Below, piece by piece: positions 23,126-34,803 of a stretch of 64,000 bases of DNA. The stretch is from the NCBI GenBank assembly GCA_001600455.1, contig BCKC01000004.1:1612001-1676000 (forward strand). Reading direction: 5' to 3'. A program made the position numbers and the translations under genes. Source of the stretch: Endocalyx cinctus (taxonomy: Eukaryota; Ascomycota; Sordariomycetes; Amphisphaeriales; Apiosporaceae). Positions within the stretch are counted from its first letter, which is position 1. Every line of letters begins with the position of its first letter. The notes below the pieces were generated by a model. The model made no database searches and was not told the DNA's origin. It saw only the letters and a list, made by a program, of their open reading frames with translations.

Positions 23126-24841
23126 ATGGGGAACTCAAACTCAAAAAATGACGAACGGAGAACGGCTCCGCCGCCGGTCCCATCCGACACCGTCGTCCCC
23201 TTGCACGTTTGTGACGATACGAAGGTAAACAGGGCGGTTTTCGTCGAGATGATGCTGAGATTTGACGACGTGCTCGATCCTGATAAACTCCATAACTCTC
23301 TATGCCGACTGCTCGAACGGGATGATTGGAGAAAAGTAGGGGCTAGGATTCGGTTAAATGTATGTTACTACTCTTCCCTCTCTCTAACGCCTAGCAGTTT
23401 TATTCATTCCACCCAGGACGAGAGAAGAAAAAGAGGATCTTCATATTACTCATTCTACACTATATTTGTTTACGTGTTTTTGGCACATATAAACTAACTA
23501 TTATCACAGGACAAAGGGAGACTTGAATACCACATACCAGCGCACTTCAGCGAAAAGCGGCCAGCCGTCTCCTTCTCGCGCATGACCAAACCGGTCAACA
23601 TCGAAGAAGATCCGCTCGGCAAGCGCCTACCGCGCGCAACGACGAGCAGCCCGATCGTGATGGGAGATTTGGAAGAATTCGGCCCCTTCATGCGACGGCC
23701 GGACGACCCCGCGCGGACCCTCGACGCCTACCTGTACAGCGACGCGCCGCAGCTGAACCTGCACGTGGTCTCGTTCCGGGACGCGACCCTCGTCTCGCTC
23801 TCGTGGCCGCACACGCTCTTCGACGCCATGGGCCGGCGCGCCCTCTTCGAGGGCTGGGTCGCCGTCCTGCGCGGGCGCGACGACGAGGTCCGACCCTTGC
23901 ACGGGTTCGCCGAGGACCCCTTCGCCGACTTCGGTCGGGATCCGCGCGCGCCCGGAAAGGAGCGGTGGAACCTCGAAGACAGGACGATCGCGTCCCGGTT
24001 CGGGTTCCTGCGCTTCGTCCTGCGGCACGTCTGGGAGACGTCGATCCGGCACCGCGAGGAGGAGACGCGGGTCGGGTGCATACCGGCGGCGAAGGCGAGC
24101 GCTCTCGTCGCGCGGGCCAGGCGCGACTTGCCGTCCGTTCTCGACGACGACGACGACGACACTTCTTCTTCTTCTCCTTCTTTCGTAAGCGAGGGCGACG
24201 TCCTAAGCGGATACGTAGCGCGGCTCGCGACCCGCCATCTGAACCCGCGATCGAGCCGGTCCGTCGTCATCATGAACGCTTTCGGGTGCCGGTCTCTGCT
24301 CCCGGACCTGCTCCCGCCCTCGAAAGCGTACGTGGGCAACGCCGTGTCCAGCGTGTGGGCCTTCACGACCCTGCGCGACCTCCTGACCGAGCCGCTCGCG
24401 CACACGGCCTGGCGCGTGCGTCGGTCGCTCGTCGAGCAGGGGACGCGAGGTCAAGAAGAGGCGAGGCGGGCGCTGTCGCGCGCGGCCGAGACCGAGGGGA
24501 AGCACCCGGGGATCATCGGCGACCCGGATTCCGAGAGGATCTACGTTTCGAACTGGAGCAAGGCGAAGTTTTTCGAGGTCGATTTTTCGGCCGCCTTGGT
24601 TCGCGGAGGGGAAGAGAAAGCAGGGAGGGCGGAAACGGAAACGAGAGGGAAGCCGTCGTATATCCAGTCCATAAGCGTCGTAGGCGGGGGTATGCGCATT
24701 CGGAACTCGTTCGTCATCTTGGGGAAGGATCATCAAGGTAATTATTGGTTCTCGGCCATCTTGAGAAAGGGCCTTTGGCCTAAGGTGCTGGAGGCTATGC
24801 GTGCGGACGATGGGGAGGAAGAAGATGTGAGGGAGGGTTAG
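23126..24841 (+). CDS. BAHD-like (HXXXD) acyltransferase
   Basis: A 521-residue acyl-CoA-dependent transferase-like protein. Exons 23126-23359 and 23510-24841 are joined over a 150-base intron with donor GTATGT and branch site ACTAACT; the join reads RIRLN-DKGRLEYHIP. The catalytic HXXXD motif is HTLFD near residues 179-183. VDFSAAL near residue 432 may be the degenerate counterpart of the DFGWG structural motif. Fungal relatives acylate secondary metabolites or alcohols; the substrate cannot be told. An acidic-serine insert (six Asp, then Ser run) near residues 285-297 looks like a loop expansion. MGNSNSK at 23126 is preferred as start; an in-frame ATG at 23030 would add 32 residues. Exon 2 is strikingly GC-rich at third positions, exon 1 much less so. 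Confidence 0.8.
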
Positions 24842-25333
24842 GATCACATGAATTGGTTATAATAGGGGGTCAGGGAGAATGGCGCAACGTCGATTTCTAA
24901 TCGGTACGTTTTAGAGTTTTACTTATTCTTTTTTTTTTTTCTTTGTTGCTCATTTTTCTTTTTGTATATTGACACTCGATGTTGTTTTACCTTATTTTTA
25001 CTGCATTTTACATTGATATCCACCGTTTATAGAAATCATTAAACATTCTTACTATTTATTCCACATTCGCAAATTATTGAGATTTTATCTTGCATCTTCT
25101 AGTAAATGGAGGTGCAATTGAGGACATCCAAATGTCTAGTAACCTCAAAAAAGACCTCGCATTCAAAGTAGAATAGATTAAATGAACTGAGAAAGGAGAG
25201 TGGTAGAAGTAACCTAGAAAGTAATATGGTGATGGGGGATGGGTACACAACCCCGCTTAGTCAATTGATTAAGCGAGCGGGGATATTTGGATCGGCATCA
25301 TAATTAATAATAAGCGTTCTGCCTAACAACCAA
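24842..25333. other. Intergenic region before tRNA-Met
   Basis: AT-rich 3' flank of the acyltransferase with a T run near 24,930. No gene seen. Confidence 0.55.
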
Positions 25334-25439
25334 GTCTTGGTGGCTCAGTTGGCTAGAGCGTTGGTCTCATATTCGTATGACTCCGTTCTCACAGAACTGG
25401 GACATCCAAAGGTCGTGAGTTCGAGCCTCACCCAGGACA
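25334..25439 (+). tRNA. tRNA-Met (CAU), elongator type, with a 32-base intron
   Basis: Folds as a standard tRNA. The acceptor stem is GTCTTGG (25334-25340) paired with CCAGGAC (25432-25438), then discriminator A. The D arm is GCTC/GAGC with loop AGTTGGCTA. The anticodon CAT is at 25368-25370 after CT. The T arm is GTGAG/CTCAC with loop TTCGAGC. An intron fits at 25372-25403, after position 37. It contains TATGA, which can pair with the anticodon-loop TCATA, as in canonical pre-tRNA introns, plus a small hairpin GTTCT-CAC-AGAAC. The mature RNA would be 74 bases plus CCA. The normal T loop and lack of initiator features indicate the elongator. The T-T pair at 31-39 is a mismatch. Confidence 0.93.
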
Positions 25440-28400
25440 TCAAATGTCTAGGACATAATTTTTTGCTTCTTTTTTAAATTTTGTTTATCGATCACGTACT
25501 TAACATTTTGACATACATATACAATTCTTTATGCCGAAAAAAAAAAATAAGTGAATAATAATCGTCTTTTTGTTCTTAGTATTCAGTTGCTGCGATCTTT
25601 TCCTTTCTTTTAGAATTATAAATGCGTGCCTATGCAAGATCCAGGCGAATTAATTTTATATATAACATTTACAAAATAATGGTCATATATCCAAGTGGAC
25701 CGCATTGACTGAAGTTTAAAGTTAAAGACTGTTCACTTTTGTCGCCATATGGGCGAAAGTGCTGTCGCTTCCTCCCCCCTGATGATTCTTTTCACTTGGA
25801 CGAAATTGGCCGCTTTCGCTATACCACAGACTGCAGTCCTGCACGAAACTCATTACATAGGTGCAAGTCGCAGGGTTATTACAATTCAACCCCCATTTGC
25901 TTTTGAATACCGTCGGATAAGGATCGAGCATATGTATGTGCAATCGCGAACTCCTTATTCACACAGGTACGATTACCACGGTACAGTAATAAATCGCTCC
26001 CTGAATAACACATCCAACCAATTACTATTAGCGACCCCGGAAGCAACAACAGATTATCGGAAGTAAAGCATACCATAGTAGATCTGTCTGTCTGGATCAT
26101 CAAGAAGAGTAATCTTCTCCCTGCACAGTAATAAAAAGTGCCTGCATGGTCAAATATCGTGTGAATGCGCCTCCAAAAGGAGGTTGAATGAAGTGTCTGG
26201 CACGGAAATCGGGAAGGTCTCTGACCTGGTATCTTCCCTCTGCCTCAGTACTTAAGAACTTGGGGTTCGAGCATGGCCTGTCTACTTGTCTTTGTCTTAA
26301 GTGACCTTGTCAAAGTGTCAGTCTCTACTGTCTGTATACAGAAAATATCATCAAGGTCTAGGTGGTTGGTTAGTTGGTCGGTTTGCTCCTCGGGTTATCT
26401 GAGATCTTGATACCTTCATATCTAACCTTAGATCTTTATCGCCCTGCCTTTTTTTCACCGGGACTCTTCTACATTTCTCATACTCCTAGGAGTGAACTAT
26501 GGTGAACTGAATGTCTGGTGACGTAATGTCACATAATAATACACTACAGGACACAGTTATGGCATATCTGCCCATGAAAAACCGGCGTAACAGAAGTCTG
26601 GTAATACTGCAGAAAACCTCTATCTAACTAAGCCTTGGGAGAGACTGAGAGTCTGACGTTAACAAATAGGTTTTTATGCCTTTAGTTAGATAGCAGTGTT
26701 TTTCCCCCCTCAAATCCTGATATGAAGATCATGTCAAAGGCCACAGGAATAGTACGAGAAGGAAAATTCCATATAAACCAGGAAATGTTATATTTCAGAT
26801 ATTTGAAAGCATCTTCATCCTGTTATGAAACGTGGCCAAGGGTAAGTTTAAATATCATCGACGGGCACTGGACGAGATAGACGGGTTGGCAGCAACGAGG
26901 ACATGTTGTCGGTATCATTCATCATGCGAATCGCTTTCAAGACACGAAAATAAATGTCGAACAATGTATAAGACGTTTTGTGTTATTCAAGGGGGGATTA
27001 GGCAGAGAGCTCTTCCAGGAGAAGAAGCAAAACCACCAAGTTAGATGCTAGCCCTGGAATATTCCATCTCTGGCCTGGGGCGTAGAGGGGAGACCTTTTA
27101 ATATTGGAAAGAGAGGCCGGAACACTCACCGAACTGGCATGCAAACTACCTGAACTCTGATTTTTCACGCTTTCTACATGTTCTGGGATAGCGCTTTACT
27201 ACTTTAAGTACTTACTGTGCGAGCCACATCAGAGTCAGGGCAAAAAGATCCGATATCCATTACGTAGAAATCCACAGGTTTCTCGGACCTCTCAATCCCA
27301 TCATCTCCTTACCTTTATGTGTATGCATACTTCGAAGAAATTTATCGGCAAGCGGCTTCACCCTCGCCGTTGGAAGCCTGAAGGAAAGCAAGCAAGAAGC
27401 CGAGGTAATTGCTTCATATAATAAAAACCCCGGGCCAAGACATAGGGGGGTTGATCCCTCCCAGCCGTCGCAACCGGTGCCGACACAAAAAGGATTTCGG
27501 CGAAACCTAGGTTTTAATATGGATCGTTGGATTGAATACAAACCCGGGGGACCAGTTGGACGACGAAGGAAGAAAATACCAAAAAAAAAAAAAAAAACGA
27601 CTATAAAGTTTGGGGGGATGGATACCTGTCACCTGCAGCCTACTAAGAGAGGAAATTACATATCAGTCGACAGGGACAAATTTCTAACGTCGTACCTTTT
27701 TCTCCCTCTCTTCCCTCCAATAGCAAGAGAGAGAAAGCTTGCCAAAAAAAAAAAAGGGTTAAACCCAGCAGTGTAGTTCTGTGGACAAGGGCCGAACGAA
27801 AAAAAAAAAAAAAAAGTGGTGACGATACCCGTATTATATCTACCACAATTTCCCAAGTACGGGATCAAAAACTGTTACCGATATTTGGGAAATCGGATAA
27901 GACGGTCGTGAAAATGGGAAAAAAAAAATCTATGTGTATGTGTACGGTTTTCGAGTCTAATCGACACCGATCTCGTTTTCTTTAACCTAGCCCACTATAT
28001 TGGAATGTGATTATCTGCTGTAACACTCCGGTGTAAACGCTAGAGATGTACCTAAATCTGTTCATTTACCGAGATCACGACCATAGAGATAGGAGAGAAC
28101 TACCGGCTGACTATGGTAGCAAGAGAGTATGGTGAATTGAAATATATATATATACCGAGACTTATCGGTGACTCGAGTTCGCCAGAGTATGAAATAGTTT
28201 ATCTGTTCGAGTCGGAATTGCACGACGTTGGGAAATATCGAGTCAAAGAAGATAGGCATGGCAGGCATATTTTATCAAACATGGGACCCCGCCGATGCGA
28301 TTCTCGTATTGTATAATTATACACTGAATTACACCTACATAGTACAGACTAAACACTAAAAGAGATGTGGGGATATACAAATCGTATCATTCCATAATGA

Positions 28401-31225
28401 AATGTAATTGAACAGTAGCTAATTTGCTACGAGCAAGTCGGTCGACAATGCAGCACCACATTTGGTAAGAGAATGAATGAATAATAAGCAGGTATTTCTA
28501 CCATCTTGAAACTTAGGGATTATGGAATTGTGAAGTCTGATTATTATACTCGGCGCTGTGATATTATTTCATACGTCATAAAATAATTGTATATGCGCAT
28601 GTCCACTACAAGTACTTCGTAACTCTGTTTTTCTTTTCTTTTTTATTATGAAAAACTCTGCCGTGGTTTCCGAGACTAACGCGATGTAGTTGATTCTACG
28701 TCTCATTAAATGCGGAGACGGGGAAAAAGAGGCTAAGCATATTTTCTTTTCTGAAAGGGTTCCCTCTTTTTATTTATGGGAATTCCATAATTTATCTTTC
28801 ATGCGACGACGGATAGGACAAAAAAACAAAAAAAAAACAAAAAAAAACCTGGTTTCCCATAGGTACATGGTTGCAAAACCGAACATTGCACCGAGCAATT
28901 ATCGGTTTACTTTAAGCAGTGGTATACATCGTAGATCTCTTATTTGGGACCGACGTTTACGCGTACATATCAGACTAAATGCGGTATAGATACGCCTGAA
29001 CCGAACACTTAATCCTGCCGGTCTTCTATTTTAATCTCGTGTAACGATCCCGTTTACGGAAATAAGAATCGAAGAGGTCAAATGAAAAACCAACAATAGT
29101 GTACTGGAACTAGGAAGTAATAATCTGGAAAGAATATACTATCATTTCCACGGATTTATTGTACTATTAGAAAACGACGATGACGACGACAATTAAATAA
29201 CCTGCCGTATAAGTAGTACGAAAAGAATAAGTCTATCTCTTGTGAATATAGTGTATCGATGTACGTGGTATATCCTCAATGTACTTGTAGAAGAGGGTTG
29301 AAAAAGAAGGCCAAAAAACAGAGATAAGCAGATACAAAATGGATATCTCCAAGATACGTAAATTTAGCGTCTTTCGGATATCTCAGTTACCTTTTTAGCG
29401 TATTCACACTTTACATTTACGCTTAAACTGTGGGATTTAAAAAGGGGTAAACAGTAAGAAAAAAAAAAGGGGAAAGGGGGCGGCGGAGTAGACTACAAAG
29501 ACTAAAGGAAATACCCCCTGCCGTAGTTAGCTTTAAGATAACTCGGATGATAATTATTCCTACACCGAAATTGAGAAATGCTACGATACATTTCTTGGGT
29601 AGGTATACTCTGTACTTACTTTACTGTGTACATACCTACTCAGTGCCTTTCCGATCGGGAAGGTCCCTCGGCCCAATGCGTCCTTTTCATTCCTCTGAAA
29701 TCATCCTCCCTCCCCCCCTCTCTCTGTCTTTCGCAGTAAGCCTAGGAATCATCCTTCAGCGCGAAAAGGTGAACAATACAACTCTCACCGCATATCTTAT
29801 CTTCACATTATATAAATCGTTAGTTTGTGAATAATTAGCGAGCAAAGATGAAAGAATTAAAATATATCAGACGATACTTATATTTTCTCCGTATGGTTCA
29901 TATCCATCTTTTTAATAGTCTGTACCATAGTTAGGTAACCTAATAAATGAATAAATAAGAACCCTTATCCACGTGGTTTGCACAACTACCCAAGAGATTG
30001 GAGAAACCGTTATGGGGAACAGCGTAGGCTGAGAACTCCTCTACTATGCAGTATGCAACATTAGTTACAGGTAGGGTAGCGTAAGGCCCCAAAAAGGGCG
30101 AGCTGAAATCCCCAATTATTTATTTATTACCTATCGCGTACATACTTGTATACATACAATCAAAAAAGAAAATTGAAGACCTGACCACACTTCTTAAAGT
30201 AAACTAGTATAACGAACGACTCTAATACTCTAATATCAAAAAAAGCTGCTAGCCGTCCCTTTAATATAAAAAAGAAGAAGACTACTCAATTATTAGCCCG
30301 CACGTAGAATGAATGCCTTGTGGCTTGACGGGCGGGCGGGAATGTGCAAAAAGAAGAAAAAGAATGGTACCTGAACCCCTTCTGATCACTTTTTTTTTTT
30401 GGTTCCTTTTCTGATCTCTTACCTGATTGGAAATAGACGTCTCACCCTGAACGCTAGTCAGGGCTCCCCTGACCAAATCTCTCCGAGAATCTCAAGATGT
30501 GACAAAAACCCCCCCTCCGCCAAAAGAAATCTACGAACCGGTTACTGTGTAAAATAAAGACACCTCATCTTTGAAACTAAAGGAGGGTGGGTTACACCGA
30601 AAGTAAGGCTTAATTAACGTGGAGAAACGAGGACAATGGGATAGCAGCCCTCGCTTCTGTACGCACCGCTCGAGTCATCACTTATGGGAGCCTCATTTAA
30701 GCAGTACCACTAGTACAGATCCAAAAGAACGAGCCGGAGGAGGTGGAGATGACAGCCACTTGCAAGGGTCTTTACGTTCCTTTTTTTTTCGTCCCTCTCA
30801 GGAGTCTTTTTTTTGCATGGATGTTATTTCTAGCAGTAGACGTGACCAGGTATGAACCTATTAGGACCCAATAATTTGTGATTTGGGAGATTATCGAGTC
30901 AGCTTACCTCGTATAAAGGAAGTTGATCAAAAAGGGAATGATGGGTTAACTGCTCCACACTTTTAAAAAACGGATCGGCTTCCTTTATATACTTTAGCAA
31001 GGCCGCTTCGCTGCCCAGGAATTGGGAAGTTTACCAGCGTTTCTGCCAACCACCAACAAACCCCCCTCCCCACGATCTTCGTCGTGGTGTCACTCGTTTA
31101 AAATAATAAATGAAATAAAATAATATTTCATTTAACGTCACTCTTTTTTTACATTCCTTTATACGTTTTTTTAATACTAATTGGTTAAGGTTTTTTAATA
31201 ATTTTTTTTTTGGTTCAATATCATC
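25440..31225. other. 5.8 kb region without a recognisable protein gene
   Basis: Only short frames occur, for example 25,749-26,066 (+) and 27,260-27,541 (-), with no family resemblance and no convincing spliced continuation. Homopolymers are common: three A runs at about 27,580-27,820, and A/CA tracts near 28,820-28,850. A hairpin CCTCC-AAAA-GGAGG lies near 26,175. The last few hundred bases should hold the tyrosinase promoter. A non-coding RNA or very divergent small gene cannot be excluded. Confidence 0.5.
25459..25464 (+). terminator. RNA polymerase III terminator of tRNA-Met
   Basis: Six consecutive T on the sense strand, 20 bases after the tRNA end, as expected for Pol III termination. 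A second T run begins at about 25,470. Confidence 0.8.
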
Positions 31226-32808
31226 ATGAAGTCAACTATTGCCGTATTCGCCGCCGTGGCCTCGGCCTCGAGCCTCCCGGGGACCCTGAATGGTCGGACC
31301 GGTCTGTCGTTGGACGTGTTCGGAAAGGTACCCTCGGTCTCGCACGAGGATGCCATAGTCGGGAAGGACAAGCTGATGGGTGCGCGCTCGCACGAGATCA
31401 ACGAGCGAGACCTCGCCTTCGACCTCGGCATCAAGACGAACGTGGATTTGACGATCGGTTCGTCCCTCGACGGCTTCGGCACCGTTCACTCGGTCGCCGT
31501 CGGCGACGCGTCGCTGCACCTCGACCTGGGCGGTAACAACTTCAGCAGCCTCCCGATCTCCAAGCTTGAGCACGACATCTTCGGCAAGCGGGACACGGGC
31601 GATTGCGCCAACCCCAACATCCGCTTCGAGTGGGATAACTACTCGGCCTCGGACAAGCAGGCGTTCGTCGACGCTTTCAAGTGCCTCATCGACAAGCCCG
31701 CCTCCGGTAACTGGAGCCCGGCCAAGAACCGGTTCGAGGATATCGTCCGCGTTCACCAGCTCTACGCCCCCAACATCCACAGCAAGAGCACCGAACACCA
31801 AACCCACAAGTTCCTCTTGTGGCACAGATACTACGTCTGGGCCTTGGAGCAGATCATGCGCGATGAGTGCGGTTTCAACCGAGCTTTCCCTGTAAGTTTT
31901 GTCTCGGAGCTTTTACCCTCGTGTGCTACATCAACATGTCTCATTCCAGTATCGTCCGACGTCCAATGAGACACGGTTTTTTTTTCCCCTCTCAAGAGAT
32001 CAAGTTACTAATCTGCGAATTTTGTCTTAGTGGTGGGATGAGAAGAAGTGGGCTGGAAAGTTCTCCCAGTCGACCGTTTTCACGAACCAGTACTTCGGTA
32101 CCCTCAAGACTGCCACCAACGGTGCCGGTACTTGCGTTACTGATGGTGTATGTTATCTACCCTCCCTAAAACTCATTTCCCCTCAAATCGATTGATTATG
32201 AGATGATGGGGAAGAATCAAAGAAAGAGAGAAAGCTGACTTTTTATCCCTTTTCCGATCTTGTATAGAAATTTGCCGGAATGAGCTGCAGTCTCGGCCCT
32301 GGTCAGACGACCAACAACCCCCACTGTCTCCAGCGCGCCGTGAACGAGCAGACGACTGCCCAGACCGGACAGAGCTCTTGGGATACCTGCATGGCCCGTA
32401 CCACGTACCCTGATTTCCACAGCTGCGTTGAATTCACGTAAGTTTTGTTTTTGTCCCCTCGAAATGACAAACTCTTTTTTTAACGCGAGAACGACATAAA
32501 ACAGTTTCCACGCGCAAGGCCACAACGGTATCGGTGCCATCATGGCGGACGCCATCGCCTCCCCCAGCGACCCCATCTTCTTCATGCACCACCTGTTCGT
32601 CGACTACGCCTTCCGCAAGTGGCAGAACAACGACGCCAGCCGACGGACCACCATCAGCGGCTGCGCCGACAACACCAACTGCTCCCCGCTCACCCTCGAC
32701 ACCATGGTCTACATGGGCAACCTCTGCGGCGCCAAGTGCCCCGACCTCAAGGTCCGGGAAGTTCTCAACACCCTCAACGGCCACTTCTGCTACCGTTACG
32801 ATTATTAA
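31226..32808 (+). CDS. Secreted tyrosinase / catechol oxidase-like enzyme
   Basis: A type-3 binuclear copper enzyme that oxidises phenols to quinones (melanin or phenolic metabolism). Exons 31226-31891, 32031-32147, 32268-32437 and 32505-32808 encode 418 residues. A signal peptide (MKSTIAVFAAVASASS) is followed by a roughly 105-residue pro-region ending in a Lys-Arg pair at 121-122 (FGKRDTGDC), a likely Kex2 site, giving a mature enzyme of about 296 residues. CuA ligands are His177 (RVHQL), His191 (EHQTH) and His200 (LLWHRYY). CuB ligands are His320 and His324 (HAQGH) and His346 or 347 (DPIFFMHHLFVD). It is shorter than classical tyrosinases because the C-terminal lid domain is absent, as in short secreted fungal catechol oxidases. 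It converges on the gene at 33,907-34,803. Confidence 0.93.
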
Positions 32809-33906
32809 AAGAAAAAAGTGGATGATGGAAAGTAAATAAACGTTCAACGGTGTGAGGTGGGGGGCGTCCGGCACATTTTGGAGCAGGGTTAAAACGGCCG
32901 AAGACTTTTTTCGATATGAAATCTTTGCTTTTGGATTTTTTTTCCTAGGTGATATACCCAGAGAGAAGGTAAAGAACAAGCCGATTAGTATAAAATAACA
33001 TCTTATTAATTATCCTCAAACTCGGAGGAAACTATTGTTTTCTCCGTATATCCTTCTGTAAATATAAATCCCTGAAATGAGCTCTTGAACAAATCTAATG
33101 CTTCTTGATTGCGCCGTGATATTTTAACTCGGTTCTTAAAATGTATATGTCCTCGAAATAGGAAGTTTTCAGCTTGGGGTAGAGGTCGTTCATATTCCGA
33201 AGTACTGACGTCTTGTTTCGAGGCACAGGAATCACCCATCCTAGAAACATATCATCATAGCATCCAGGATCTCTAGCGGCTATAGTTGCGAATCCGGAAC
33301 AGCGCGTTGAAACCGGCCTCGTTAATCCGAGGGCGGAAGCTGAACAGTGTTAAGGACAGATGCAGTCCCCGACGACGAATATAGAATTCCGCATCTCGTA
33401 CGTCGATTATCTCTATGATACACGGTTTGACGGGAGAAAGGAGGACGACGCGACGAGTAGTGTGATGAGAAAAAGTGCAAACGAGTCAATGGTGCAGTCC
33501 AAATCCGGAAGTCCGAACCCAGACGACCGAATCGGGAAAAAGAAGTCCGGAAGACCCAATCTGGTTTACCAGATAAAAGGGCACGGCAGAGAAGAAAAGA
33601 GAAGCACGAGCGTTAAGATGGTATGTAAACTGCACTGGATGGCCAATATAGGCTTGTCCTATGCCAAGACCGCAGATATCATGTGGCATACGGCATCGTA
33701 CATAGGCGTAGCACTGCCTAGCTAGTAGTGATTTAAGACTCGTGATGAATCCCGGGTTGCCTAGAAGTGCTAAACGATTTGAAAATCCCATCGAAACTAC
33801 CAAGCGGGTGTAAGGATTCCATCTCGTCGAAGACTCGCATTCCCTTTTTGGTATTTCAAGTTGGGATCTCGGATGATGGTTATCTGTGAAGAGCACCAGC
33901 TCAAAC
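32809..33906. other. Convergent intergenic region
   Basis: Lies between the 3' ends of the tyrosinase and the jelly-roll protein genes. A frame of about 120 codons at 33,360-33,725 (+) and one on the opposite strand overlap each other; neither resembles a known family. Confidence 0.5.
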
Positions 33907-34803
33907 TCACAAACCCCTTCCAACCTTCGGCGCAACCCACCAAGCGCGCGGAAACTCCATCCCCCACCTCCGAACCAGGTTCTCAAGCTCGTCCCTCGTG
34001 CCGGGGACGACGTTAACGAAGATACGATCGCCCTCACTCATAGGCGGCTCGGAATGAACGGCGCCGGCGTCGTGGCCGATACGGAAGAACGAGCACTGTC
34101 CCGGACCGGCCCGCACGGCCCCCAGGGGAGCGAGCTCGAGGGTCAGCTTCTCGCGCACGGCCTCGGCGGTCTGGGCGCACCCGACGCAGCGGATAGACGT
34201 GCACGCGTGGTCGGTTGTCGAGGACCGCTTCGCCGAGGCTTGGGTCCGGCGCGCTGATGCTTGCGATTTGGGGGGGATGAATAGCGTTGAAGGGCCGAGT
34301 AAAGTGGTGCATACTTTCCAGTCGGTTTGTAGATCCAGGGTTCGCCGAATCGAAGAAGAAGTAGATGAAGACGATAACGAGGTTGATAACGAGGTTCGAA
34401 GACCTCCGCTACCGGCGTTGCTGAAAAACATGTCGTCGGTATGCCACCTCGGCTTGTCGTACGTACCCGTCGCCGTGGTGGCCCGGATGGTGAGCCAATA
34501 GTGGTCCAAGCCGCGCTCGCGAACGAGCTGGTTGACGAACGTCAGGAACGGCATGAGGAGTGGCAGAGGGGAGGCGGATAGGGAGGCGGAGGCCCACTCG
34601 TGCAGATTTGAGGGGATGTCTCCTGGTTCGGAGAGGAAAGGGCCGCAGTAACTCCAAAAAGCATCGTGTTTGACTGATAACAGCCTATCATCGTCTGCGG
34701 CTTCTAAAAATGGAGAAGAAGGCGACGAGGTACCGCCAGAATAACGCGGTGAGCGGTAATTGAGAAAGGCGAAACTTGCCTTTTCAGCAAAAATGGATTC
34801 CAT
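33907..34803 (-). CDS. Putative iron-binding jelly-roll protein (DUF1826/2OG-oxygenase-like)
   Basis: A single-exon gene of 298 residues with no signal peptide. I do not recognise a named fungal family. The order of motifs resembles DUF1826-type and 2-oxoglutarate oxygenase-like folds: PRWHTDDMFF supplies His121 and Asp123 (an HxD pair), KVCTTLLGPSTLF follows, then SFFRIGHDAGAVHSEPP with His250 as the possible distal ligand and GDRIFVNVVPG with an Arg downstream. HxD...H is the iron-binding triad of such enzymes. A low-complexity Ser/Thr stretch lies near residues 135-152. Start ATG 34803 precedes MESIFAEKASF. Function is inferred from motif spacing only; it could also be an unrelated fungal orphan. 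Confidence 0.65.
   Translation of the reverse strand: MESIFAEKASFAFLNYRSPRYSGGTSSPSSPFLEAADDDRLLSVKHDAFWSYCGPFLSEPGDIPSNLHEWASASLSASPLPLLMPFLTFVNQLVRERGLDHYWLTIRATTATGTYDKPRWHTDDMFFSNAGSGGLRTSLSTSLSSSSTSSSIRRTLDLQTDWKVCTTLLGPSTLFIPPKSQASARRTQASAKRSSTTDHACTSIRCVGCAQTAEAVREKLTLELAPLGAVRAGPGQCSFFRIGHDAGAVHSEPPMSEGDRIFVNVVPGTRDELENLVRRWGMEFPRAWWVAPKVGRGL

Noticed and set aside
23803..24741. 312-codon + frame inside the acyltransferase
   Set aside because: Arg-rich shadow in an alternative frame; the HXXXD motif and splice join belong to the other frame.
14789..24841. Classical polyketide or peptide biosynthetic cluster
   Set aside because: Tailoring-type enzymes are present, but there is no synthase, prenyltransferase, P450 or pathway regulator, and SDA1, a housekeeping gene, interrupts the set.
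25749..26066. 105-codon frame after the tRNA
   Set aside because: No domain, no splice continuation, and an overlapping frame on the other strand; treated as chance.
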